A DNA stretch of 60,000 nt from Takakia lepidozioides (lineage: Eukaryota > Streptophyta > Takakiopsida > Takakiales > Takakiaceae), in assembly GCA_030704615.1 (NCBI GenBank), contig CM060734.1:38272042-38332041 (forward strand). The letters are read 5' to 3'. The notes under the pieces are model-generated. The model was not told the origin of the DNA, ran no database searches, and was given only the letters and a program-made list of their open reading frames with translations. Shown here piece after piece: positions 9,101 through 20,230 of the stretch (the first letter of the stretch is position 1; the number at the start of each line of letters is the position of its first letter). The translations under genes and the position numbers were made by a program.

Positions 9101-11550
9101 TTTCATCCACCTGCTCAGCAGCAGCAGCTGCATCAGCAAACATTTCAGGTACTTCCAACTTCTGTTCAAGGGGCTCTCTATTGAGTACGTTAGTAATCTA
9201 TTTGTATTCTTCAATACTCCATTTGCCCCCCCCGGGGGGGGGGGGTCATAGTGATGTTTGAGACCAGCCAGGGTAGGATTAGTCCTGCAATTGGCTGTGA
9301 GAGAGCTATGTCAAGTTTAGATTGTGCATTATCACAACCCCTTTGAGGCACAACAGCTCCTGATTCAGAAACATTCACAGTGAGACCCCGTCCCCTTGGG
9401 CTCCCTTATGTCAGTGCAAGTGCCAGCCATAGTGCCCATATAGAGTAATTCTAAGGAAGGGTTGTTGTAGTCTAAGGTAGCGCTAGGAAAAAAGTGGGGA
9501 GTTAATGTGGGCAGATGAATCTTGTGGTTATATGAAGGTTGTGGGGTGATGTGGAACAAGGGCAATAGCCCGTCTATGATGAATATATGAACCAGTACGT
9601 TCTGTGCTTGCCCCTTTCCCCTTTCACCCTTCTTAAATAAAATGGAAGTTGTTGCAGCAAGGAGGACTGGTACAGACCAGTCCAATGGGGATGACATATC
9701 CACAACATGGTTTACCCCCAGGCCAGCTGCCTCCCCAGCAACAACAGTACCAGGTATTCCGAGGAATGACTCACAAATTGGTTCTAGATTACTCTTCAGA
9801 TAGTTATTTGTTTGTCCAACAATGAAATGCAAAGTTGTCGTTGTCCTGGATTGATGCTGTTGTCTATGATGGAGGTAGCTAGATAGTTCTATGTGATAGT
9901 TCTTCCTTGTGTTAATTGAGGCATAGGGTCCATTTCTGCTAACTGGAGTTCTGTCTGTCTTGTTCAAGCAAGCTTTGGATGTGTATGCCATGGTCAGCTG
10001 GCTAAGTTGTCAAAGTTTGTCGCAAGGTGGGTGGGTTGGTACAAATATGAGAATCTGATTGTTTGTGGTTGCAGATGATGGCGTCAAATGTGGCTCGCAT
10101 GGGCAGTGACTTGGGGGCTGGAGCCCCGTCAATGAGCCAGAACAGCTTGCCTGGTAACACCGGGGGAGCTGTTGGGATGGGACCTGGGGGCACAGCTCAC
10201 TTGGGTAGAGGTCCTAGCATGCCACAGGCAGGAGGACATATGAGTGGGATTGTCCCTGGCCTACCTTTGAACCAGGTTTCCCAACCTTCAAGTGGGCCCA
10301 TGGGTGGGATTCCAGGTGGCGCTATGCATGGCATGGTGCCCATGGCAACAATGGGAAATGGCCATCCCATGGGCGCTCCTGCACCAATGCCAGGGGGTCT
10401 CCCAGGGATGGGAGCCCCTACCTTGATAGCTGACAATAATCCCAGGCCGAGTTACATGGGTCTAAGTGGGGTGGGCCATCCTGGGCCATTAGACAGAGGG
10501 TTAGGAGCTACCGGGTCTTCACCTCAACCACAGGGATATGGGCAAGTTGCCCATCAAGTGCTGCTGCCCCAGCAGCAACCTCAGGTACTATGGATTGACA
10601 AACTTGGAAATCACAGATTGATTTGTATCACCTGCCTGAGCATAGTCGAAATCTGTAGCTGGACAGCAAGGGAAGTGGAATGGGTTGATGCACTTACCTA
10701 TGTCAGTGACAGCCCTATGTCAAGGAGAATATTTACCTTCCCAATAAATGAGTCTTTTCCACAGGCCAAGATCATTATGTATAATTTCACATGGTCTTTG
10801 CACCTGGCAGCTGCTGTTCTGCTCAAATCAGTTCTATCTGCTAGTTGGATCTATCTATCAATAAAAAAAGACTGCCTTCAAGAAAGGGATGTACACTTTC
10901 ATGATGTGTTCAAGTTTGTGGGTACATGTTGTGAGTCTCTGCATGCCTTGTGCTCTTTAGCATGAAGTGCTCAATGTGCTGAAATATGCATCATTCCAGA
11001 TTTGTCATTCTGGCTTACATTTCTTTTGAGAGCTCTTGAGCTCATGAAACAAGTGAGCAAGCAAGCATCCAGGTTGCATCGTCCAGAGTAGGTGGAGTAT
11101 CTTGTTTCCATTTCTGCATTGAAGTGAATTTGGTCTATGTTGGATGTACTGGCAAATTTTCCTGGGGAACTTCATGAAGAACATCAAATGTATTGAACTC
11201 TTCAGAGACTGATGGACCTGGCTGGCACAAACCACATCCGTTACCCACTATGGATTCCTGGGCACCGGGGTGGTGTAGTAACGTATTGTCCGCTCACCAC
11301 TTTCTAGTCAGTTTATGAATCAATCACTCTGAATAAGTCAGTGGCTGTGGGAAGGCTGGAAGAAAGCATGTGAAAGACAATGATACTTATTATACAGGAG
11401 GGAATGTGTGGTTGCTAGGTACTTGGAGAGCTGGAGCAGCAGAAGGCATTGCTGCAACAAGTTTTGAGTCTCACGGCTGACCAGATCAATTCCTTGCCCC
11501 CAGATCAACGTCAGCAAGTGCTGCAGCTGCAACAGGCCTTACGGACGTAA
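6131..11550 (+). CDS. CSTF64: Cleavage stimulation factor subunit CSTF64 (12 exons)
   Basis: The product is the RNA-binding subunit of the cleavage stimulation factor, which binds the downstream element of pre-mRNAs in the nucleus during 3'-end cleavage and polyadenylation. I read exons 6131-6176, 6350-6428, 6560-6737, 6943-6985, 7222-7361, 7498-7635, 7935-8012, 8405-8443, 8927-9148, 9658-9753, 10075-10584 and 11419-11550. All phases join, giving 566 residues. An RRM occupies about residues 12-90, with RNP2 C-V-F-V-G-N-I (13-19) and RNP1 K-G-Y-G-F-C-E-F (53-60). The CSTF77-binding hinge (about 163-247) contains [13 protein letters not shown] long Gln/Gly/Met/Pro linker follows, largely in exon 11. 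The C-terminal helical domain (about 523-566) has [14 protein letters not shown]. It is longer than Arabidopsis CSTF64 (about 460) because of the linker. The start was chosen because exon 1 supplies R-C-V-F and splices in phase to V-G-N-I-P-Y. Confidence 0.92.
9226..9245. repeat. C8G12 homopolymer junction in CSTF64 intron
   Basis: Eight C are followed directly by twelve G within intron 9 of CSTF64. The sequence is self-complementary and could form a hairpin or quadruplex. It could equally be a sequencing or assembly artefact. Confidence 0.8.
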
Positions 11551-12990
11551 TGACCAATGACTAAGAACTACTTTTTCTTTTTGGGTTCCCTAATTGGAGG
11601 TGTCCTCTTGTTCCCGAATTATCTGTATTCAAGCAGAATGAGCACATGCAGGTGTTGCATCTATTGTGCAAGGCTCTTCAGAATCACGGGACATAATTCA
11701 GATCAGGCTGTGACCAGCCAATGTCTCCAGTATTTCTTCATTTCGAGGTCATTCACGGAGAGAAGCAATCTCTTGCTAGCCATGAAATTCCGTGAAAAGT
11801 TGCTGGCAGTTGCTGAGATCTGGTCCTAGTTTGTTAAATGATTATTGTTGGGAGTGAATGGCTTAGTTAAGAAACTGTTTTGTGTGGAGTTCCAAAGATT
11901 AATGGTATGATTTCTTAAATGCTTCATATGGAACGTGCTGCTGGATGCAAACCATCATAATGTTCATGGGAATTACACGATATTCCAACAGTCTACCAAG
12001 TGAATTGTGATCAGAGATCAGTTTTGCCACCCATGGAATGCAGACAATGGTGTATTGGCAGTCAGGCTTCTGCTTGCTCCTTTTGTTTGTGTAAACACTG
12101 CCCCTTTGGCAGCCCATATATGAACACAATGAGGGAAAAACCTCCCCCCCTTTCTGTGCACCCCCACTTGGAGAGTGGACTACTATAAACAGGACTTTCA
12201 CATGTTTCATTTTACCCATAATCATCTCATTTTGCCATTCACACTGCACAACACACACCAAGGGCATCACCTAGGTTTTTCCTATTGCTTTCTGGAGGAA
12301 ACAGAAGACCTCCTCAATATGGAGGAGCTCCTCTCTTTCCCAAAGTCCATCAAGTGAAGATCTTAAATGTATGGTGAGTCAGTCATTTGCACTCCACAAA
12401 AGGGAATAGGAACTAGGCATACTTACTTACATGCAACGGTGGTGTTTTGCTTTCCTGTGGAGGGGTCAGCACTCTGTGCTGTGGGCACAAAGACAAACTA
12501 AAGAAGTTGCAGTTTCATTCACTGTTGGGAGCTATACCACCCATTAGCTCATTTGCACCAATCAACAAAACATTATACCTCCATCCTGACACTCAGAGCT
12601 CCATAACTTTGGGTCTGGGAGAGTCCAGCATGAGTGTTGTTTGTGTTTTGAATCATGTCTGTATCCAGGTACAGAAACATAATACATAACTACCACATCC
12701 ATCGCCACCCAGAGTTTCAATGTTTCGGGACTCAGTCAATGACTTGACTTCCACATATCCCAATGTGGCTAAGGTTGCAATGTAACGGCTTCAGTCAAAG
12801 GCAAGACCGAGCCACCACTGGACATCAAAACGAATCTGCACGAAAATGTCAGAAGACCAAGAGCTCTTATTGCTAAATCAGGCAAACCTCCTCAAACCTC
12901 TGCAAAGTAGCTGAAGAAGAGAAAGGCTCACTGAAAAATCTGTAATGGCAGGCAGATAATGTTGGAGGAAGAAGCAGGGTTTGCTTAAGC
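11551..12990. other. Spacer between CSTF64 and RETICULATA-related gene
   Basis: This holds the CSTF64 3' untranslated region and the promoter and leader of the next gene. I found no conserved coding segment, and the short frames show no splice-compatible family match. A purine-rich, pyrimidine-poor block (12820-12990) leads directly into the next start codon. Confidence 0.5.
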
Positions 12991-15900
12991 ATGGCGTTGA
13001 GGGTGATCACACCAGTGGGGTGCAGCAGAGGAGATTTGGTGCATCGAGTGACATGGGTGAGGGCGGAGGGTGGTGCAGCGCGGGTGTGCATGGTAGCGCA
13101 GCCGTGGCAGTCTCTTGGCCTCCAGTGGACATCTCTCTTCAGTGTCTGTGAGACATTTCAGCCAAGAAGTGAAAAGAAAGAAACCCAATTTCGATTGAAT
13201 GCGTCTGCAGAACTTGCAAGCGGCGGTGGGGACGACGGTGGCAGGGGTGTGAAGGGCGGTGGTGGGGATGGTGAAGGGGATGGGGACGGGGATGACAGCA
13301 CGGAGGGCGCTGGCGCTGGGAACAGTGCGGAGGCCCTGCTGGTTCTGTCTAGTGCGGGGCGAGCGCTTCAGGAATTGCCGGGAGATCTCGCATATGCAAT
13401 TAAGGATGGACGCATTACTGGGGCGATTGTCCAGCGCTATCTGGAGCTGGAAAAGTCCCCCTTTTTGGCATGGTTGTTGCGTTTTGGCGGCTTCAAGGAG
13501 CGCCTACTGGCTGACGACCTTTTCCTGACCAAAGTCGGCATTGAGTGCGGTGTTGGTCTTTTCACCAAGGTCAATCTCTCTCATTCAGGCTTCGTTTGGT
13601 TTGGGTGATGTTCAAGGCACGGTAGTGTAAGTGTTTGAATCCCTTTCGGCTTGGAGGAAGATAGAGATAGAGATCAAGAGGCTGTAGCTCTGTTTTCCTC
13701 TTTCTTCTTCCTTCACCTATGACGCACATGGACTGATTACAAGTATATGAGGTCGAACTGGACACCATAAGATGCCTTTCCAAATCCCCAACAGTACTGC
13801 GAGGCTCATCCAGTATAGAAAACACAGGCTGAATGCAGTCTCAATTCCATCGACAGGCTACAGACTCCATTATCTGGTACCTTCTGAAAACCCCGAGAGC
13901 TTACATCCCCTCCCTTATATCCCGCCTGGCATGCCTACGTTGCTTCCCTCCACCACAAACACGGTATTCACCGGGTACAAATTGCCACGTTTGCCTCCAA
14001 CCCCAACACCTCACCCATTTCAGAATATTGCTACCGCCATCAAGAAGCCCAGAGTGGAAGGCACATATGCAGTAGCCACCCTGGCTCCCCTCATAGTTCG
14101 TCTGTTTAGCGACATGGCGGGTGAAAGGTTCCATAAGGAACTGGACACCCAGGCACCATACATCGAGTCTTCAACTACAAGACAATAGTGGTGTCATTCT
14201 CACCAAGTTATGGTTGTTATGCAACTGAGCACTGGGCTAACTCAGCAGGGATCACAGCGGACGGTCAAGCTGGTTTCAGCTAGAGAAGCTCTACATTAGA
14301 TCACCTTGGTACTCTGCAGATCATAACTGAAAGTGCAAGACAACCACGAAATCTGCAGGCCATGACAAGAGACAGATTCAAGAGAGGACTCAAGAGGTTC
14401 TACTTGATTGCTCAAACTCCAGGGGAAGGGAATTGCAGCAAGCTCAATATCAGAGACACAACCCTCTGGAAGTCCCTTATCGACTCAGTCCACAACACTA
14501 TGGAAGTGGATGATTGGGGGCTAGGTTTACATGGTTTCATGGAAGAGTATGGAGCCACCCTGCATCACTTTTGCGATATGATTGGGCTTGAAGCTCAACA
14601 CCATTTGAGATTCTCTGGGCAGAATTAACACATTGATTAGAAGCCTTATTCAGGACCATCATCTTATTCGGCATCACCCAGACCACCAGCGAGAGCATTA
14701 GCCAAGAGTGACTCATGAACTTGCCAGTTGAGAAGTTTTCTCCAACGACCCTGGACTGCCCACAGAAGTTCCATTGAATTCGTCCCCAGGGATTGTCATT
14801 GTGACAGGAACACTGCTGACCAGACAGCTGGAATATCCCTGTGAGACACACATGGGCCCGTCCCATGTGTGACCATCTCTCTTCTTATGTAGAGGGTCAA
14901 TGGCCCCAAGGCTATGGCAATCAACGTCTTATGGGTACATTCTCTTCTTTTTTTAGAGGAAAGGAGCAAGACCCCATTCCCTCTCTTTGTCTTTCTCTGT
15001 CTCTGTTTCTCTCTCGAAAGGGTGATTGTCAGTGCCCAACGGCAAAGACAATATCTATTCTCTGATACAATGTCTTCGGTATTCTCATTGGAGAGCAACC
15101 CTCTTCAGGACCATCAAGAACAGGCAAGTGTGTCCACCAACGTTCGAATCTTGAGGCTGAGCCTAAAGCCCTGGCCCTGTTGGGGTCTAACCGAGGGGCA
15201 GATCACACACAGCAGATTGATGCTTGTGTGAAGTGCTTTCTAGAAGAAATCTGGAAAGCCCAAACAAATTGTTTATATCAAGGTAAGTCCCACTGCTGGA
15301 GTGAGCCCTCACAAAGGTAGTGTCTGTTTCATCTTGTTCTGGCCCAAGTGGGCGCGGGGTGTATGGCCACAAGGCTACGGAAACAAGGTCTTATGAATAC
15401 ATTCTCTTATATGCACGAGGCATCCCATTTGCAGGCAATGCTTGGAGTCTGTAGACTCTTTTGGTTATCTCTGTCTGTACTACCATGTCCCAGAGACCCT
15501 CTGAGCCTCCTGTGGACATTATATCTGCTGTCTTTTCTCTTTTCCTTATATTATAGAATGTCAAGGTAAGGTGGCTCATGAGGTGATAAACAGTGTGGGG
15601 GTGCTGTGCAAGGAAATTGACACATTTCTTGTTGCCTGTGCGCAGACAGCAGCTGAGTTGGAGCGTCGACGGGAAAACTTTGGCAAAGAATTGGATTTTG
15701 TAGTTGCAGATGTGGTGAGTAGTGGCTTGTGGCCAGTGTGTACCTGATGGAAACATGAGTGTATGCAGTCTCTCAAGCTTCTGGACACTTCTTCTCACGT
15801 ATGAGAAAACCAGCCTCCATTGTTCCATGTGCAATGACAGTTTCCTTCGAGATTCCTCCCTGAGTTCTGAGTTAAGGGGGAGATGGGCAATGCACGTGGG

Positions 15901-17960
15901 ACAGGTGATGGCGCTGATTGCAGATTTTATGCTGGTGTGGTTGCCAGCACCAACTGTGTCGCTTCGTCCTCCGCTGGCTACAAATGCTGGCAAGCTTGCC
16001 AAGTTTTTCTCCAGTTGCCCTGACAATTCATTCCAGGTGAACCCAGAACTTGTAACTTCACATGCGTTTTGTTGAGTCACCTCCCAACATGTGGTGTGTT
16101 GCTAGCATCTACATCTCTCTCTTTGGAAATCTTAGCTGAAGGAAGGTGTGGTGTCTGGGTGGAGTGCAGGTGGCTATCAGGGGCACCTCTTACTCGACTT
16201 TGCAACGCATTGGAGCTATGGTGGTACGTTCTCTTTCATTTTTGGCCAATTCACCATTGGAGAGAAGGCAGTCAAAAGAGAGAGTTTCTGGTCTAAATAA
16301 CGTAGCAAGACTTCAGACTCTTTGTTACTGATTTATTAAGTGGTTGCCTTGTTCGTTCTCAGCGCAATGGAGGAAAGCTACTGGCAGTCGGTACCAGTGC
16401 ATCTCTGGTCAGTTTCTTTCTAATTTCTTTGGAAATACGTGGTGATACTTCCCCCATTGCTCCTGGTTTTGATTGAGTCCTTATGCAAGAAATCTTGCCT
16501 TCAACAGTCATCCATGTGAAAGTTGCTACACAAGCAATCTTTATCTTGTAGACTTCAACATGGTTTTGTCTGCTAGGGATAACCCCTTTCTGAGAATTAC
16601 TTCGAATTGGTATATGATCAATTTGTCCTCAGTGGGGTCCAACCAGAGCCTGCTTTTGAATTGTCAGTGATGTGATGCTCTCTGGGTGTTGTGAAAGGCG
16701 AAGCTAGGTGAACCCAATGCATCAAGCTGTATACCCCACAAGTGGTGGTGCCACACAATCCTAATTGAAGGTGTGTTCTGCAGGTGGGCACGGCTACCAC
16801 AAACCTTCTCATTAGTATGCGTGGTGCATTGGACAAGAACTCTGGGGGAGCATCTGAGGATCTTCCTATCATCTCCACAAGTCTGGCCTATGGTGTCTAC
16901 ATGGCGGTCTCGAGTAATTTCCGGTAGGGTACACAGACCTTCCCCCTGCCCTTGCCCTTGCCCTTGCCCTTATATAATCTACACCGCTTCACTAACTCAG
17001 TTCCTTCGAGCTTTCTTTTTCAACAATGCAACAATTCAACAATTCAACGTTTCTCTATCAGATCGAATAAGCCAACTCAAGAAAAGAGAGCCGAGGATTT
17101 CTGGGTTGACCGAACTCATTGTAGGCTCCGTAGCATATGAAAAAAGAGGAAAGAGTATAGTTCCCATCTATCCTTGAATAAACTTTCTGTGAACTGACAA
17201 TCTTTTTTTCTCTTTGAAATTTTTTCCTCGAAAGCTGAACCAACAATTCTTTGGGGAAGCCTGAAACTGCTTACAGTTGTCCTTGTTAGTTGGCAATTTG
17301 TAACATTGCTATTCCAGAGAGTGACCAAAGACAGAACAGCAGGGATCCGGATGGCAGGGATTCAGACATCTGCCACAGCTTTTCCTTACCCGTGTGGCTT
17401 TTCTTGGCTTTGATAAGATCTTTCGAGGAGAGTTCTCTCATAAAAGTTGATCCCTTTTCCTTTTTGGAAACACAGTGGGTCTCAATGGTAACAAGTGCGG
17501 ATGGGAATGGTCACAGGTATCAAGTCTTGGCAGGGGTGGTCGAGCAGCGTGTGTTGGAACCATGGCTGCACAACCAGAAGCTGTTACTGAGTGTGCTCTG
17601 CTTCGCAGTCCGTACGGGAAATACCTTTCTGGGCTCCTTGATGTGTGTTCTTCTCTCTCCCCCCTTTGTAAATTCTGTTGGCAATGGTGTCCTCAATCTG
17701 GATTGACTCTGAATTTTGGGTTGATGGGAGTTGTGCATGTTGTTGATTATGAATAGGTCTATTTGAAGTCTCGGCACTTTTCACCATCTGGAATTATCAT
17801 GCTGCAAGTGTTAAAAATAAGAGGACAGCACATTGACCCATCATGCGAGAGGCATGGAAATGAGGATGATACGTCTGCTTGAGCAACAGTTTTGCTGGTA
17901 TGTGTGTGCAGGTGGGTCGATTATGCTCGCTTTGTGGGAGTACAGAAGGACCGAGAATAG
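12991..17960 (+). CDS. RETICULATA-related plastid membrane protein (8 exons)
   Basis: This belongs to the RETICULATA/LCD1 family (DUF3411), plastid envelope proteins whose loss alters mesophyll development and leaf reticulation. The biochemical role is unsettled. Exons are 12991-13569, 15646-15714, 15905-16036, 16170-16223, 16363-16407, 16784-16923, 17517-17642 and 17912-17960, all in phase, giving 397 residues. The N-terminal ~70 residues are basic and hydroxylated, consistent with a transit peptide. A Gly/Asp-rich linker (about 78-111) precedes the domain. Conserved blocks follow in order: L-E-L-E-K-S-P-F, F-G-G-F-K-E-R-L-L-A-D-D-L-F, A-D-F-M-L-V-W-L-P-A-P-T-V-S-L-R-P-P, V-A-Y-type G-V-Y-M-A-V-S-S-N, and C-F-A-V-R-T-G-N-T-F-L-G-S. 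It ends W-V-D-Y-A-R-F-V-G-V-Q. Intron 1 (2.1 kb) carries two copies of dispersed repeat R2. Several membrane segments are likely in the second half. Confidence 0.92.
14885..14955 (+). repeat. Dispersed repeat R2, copy 1
   Basis: An AGGGTCAATGGCCCCAAGGC block followed by TATGGCAATCAACGTCTTATG and ACATTCTCTTC recurs at 15348-15412 and, inverted, at 48170-48240. It lies in intron 1 of the RETICULATA-related gene. Confidence 0.5.
15348..15412 (+). repeat. Dispersed repeat R2, copy 2
   Basis: The order GGTGTATGGCCACAAGGCTA, then CGGAAACAAGGTCTTATG, then ACATTCTCTTA matches copy 1 about 460 bp upstream. Both are in the same intron and the same orientation. Confidence 0.5.
16949..16970 (+). repeat. 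CCCTTG hexamer microsatellite
   Basis: Nearly four tandem CCCTTG units lie about 25 bp after the donor of intron 6 in the RETICULATA-related gene. No function is evident. Confidence 0.7.
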
Positions 17961-20230
17961 AGACCATTGGGAAGATTTCATCCCAACCATTCGTATTGCA
18001 GACTATCCCTGCCCATCTGTTATTGCCTTACTGTTGTAGGTAGTATTGGGAACAGTCTGTTTTCATTTAATCACCAGTGGTGTTTTCTTCAAATGGCGAA
18101 AGGCCTTTCACCCTTGACTGCCAAATCTACACCTCTGGCCACCTTTTAATTGATAACTAAGAAAACTATAAAACACTGTTGAGTCATGTTCCTAACTACA
18201 TCCTAACTTTCAACCACAATTTCATGGCATTTTACTGGTATTGGACTTTTTTGTGAGCGTACAAAGTGTCTTCAACCTATGTGAGTATGAGAAAAACTCA
18301 CAAACCTGTTTGAATTTTCAAAATGGTTACACCAAATCCCGTGTTGCATGTGTTGTCATGTTTGCTACTTCCTAGTTTTTCAGATTTTGGGGGCAATATT
18401 TTGATACAGGGACCTCCTCCTCGGTGGCCTCCTTTGTAGTGATAGGCTCTAGCAGCTCAACTTTATTGCATTTTATGCACCTTTCTGATGATGCATCCAA
18501 CTGAGAAAAGAGGTCTCACTGGAAACCTTATGTTGCCCAAAACATAAGCTTACAAGATGATCATGGCAGTCCCACCATTGACTGGGGTCGGAAAAGTGTT
18601 CATTCCAAAGCTTCTCCTCATCTCTGTTATCTGTTTTTGGATACTTTCCTGCTGCCACATTGGCAGTAACTTGTCAAAGTCACTGCAAACCACCACAGAT
18701 CCACCCAACTAGCTCACTTACAGAATTCAATATGCATCTCAGGGCCGAGTCTGATGAGGGGGCAAAACAGGTTGAAATAGGTTGAAGAAGAAGGTGCCCT
18801 CACCGCATTGTCCTTGTGACCCATGGAGGGTTTTACCAACCATCAACCCAAAAGGACCTCTTGGGTGTGCTGCTTGTGTCTGTAGTCAGGTAATGTCGGA
18901 TTGGTCTGTGAGAACCTCCATGGTGCAGCTGAGCAGGCAGAGATTGAAACACGGCTGCTAAGACCAAGCTGGCTCTCCCAAGAACCTTGTAAACATCAGG
19001 AATAATACCAAATCATGGTACTAACAGGAGCCAAGAGCCCACATTTGCACGATGGACAAACTTCTTCACATTGTACATTAAGAAAAAGCCACACCTTGCG
19101 ATTGCGGTTGTCTCACCATCGTGCAAATTCCAGCTGTGAGATCAGTGGTATCATGATTCAGTCCATTTGCATCTACAAAGCAAAGCCAAGGCAAGGATTC
19201 ATACAGAGACACCTTTAGCATGCCTCATCCCATACTGGAACACCAGAAAGAAGCCTACAACCAAAATATCCGTAAGCCAGCACCAGTGCCATTGCTTCCC
19301 AGGTTGCCACAATACACCTATACACAGCAATTAATGTGCAAAGCTAATCCTACCATGAAATGATGATGGCGACCATACTGTAGCAGACAAGAGCCCAAAA
19401 GGCTCAAACCCAGGCAGCGTGGTGCTCTTGTTTCAGTTGCCCAAAATTATGATGATGGAGGTGGGAACAACAAGAGCTCAACCAGTATAAGAGTTTCACT
19501 CGAGTCTTTGAAAGTCGCCGTTTGTCACCAGGAGCTGCAATGCTGGTGACTTGGCCATGGATGGCCCCGTTGGCGAGAGGTTGCCGGCGAGGATTACTGC
19601 TCTACGCTAAACTAGTCTCCGACCTTCGGTCGTCGTTAGAATATATAAATCTACATGGATTAAAACAGATGAAAAAGGAAAAAAAAGAAACAGTGGCCCT
19701 GAAAGAACTTTATTTGGAATTATTGAGGGGAAAAAATTAACACCCCAAGGCACACACACACAACCCCTCAGAATGTTTTTAAATTGCAACATATTTTTAG
19801 TTTTAGTTCTTAGTTGACATTTTCCACCAATGTGACATCTTCTTTTTAATTAATTTGACTAAAAATGCCTTTTTTATTATTATTATTAATAAAAAGGCGT
19901 TGGCCAATTGATTAAAGGGCCTCTGTCCCTTTCCATTAAAAAAACAAAAGTCCCGTTCTCTAAAAAACCCAAAAAAAAAAGTTGAAATTATTTTATCACA
20001 CTGACCGAGGCTGGATGGTTGTCCGACCAAACCCATTGTGCAGCGTTGGCGATACAAGAGACTTGTCTCTCTGGGCTTCGCACGGGAATTGGCAGGCTGG
20101 AGCTGTTTCCTCTCTCTTTGCCTCACAATGAATTTGTGGGTTTCTTGCAGGAGGAGAAGTCTACAGCAGTGGATAGATTTTTAGGTCACAACGAGTCAGA
20201 AGATTTTGCTTTTTGATCCAGTTCGAAGCG
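17961..20230. other. Spacer between RETICULATA-related and ASCH genes
   Basis: I see no conserved coding segment or RNA gene in these 2.3 kb. The first few hundred bases are probably 3' untranslated sequence. An AT-rich, A/T-run-containing block (about 19650-20000) leads into the probable promoter of the ASCH gene. Confidence 0.5.

Noticed and set aside
13772-14188. 138-codon frame inside RETICULATA-related intron 1
   Set aside because: No family match. It lies between two exons that join perfectly in phase, so it is intronic.
17000-17260. Block in RETICULATA-related intron 6 that resembles an organellar-type sequence
   Set aside because: The wording (AGCCGAGGATTTCTGGGTTG and neighbours) felt mitochondrial, but I could not place it in any organellar gene, so no transfer is claimed. 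A search against plant organelle genomes would decide.
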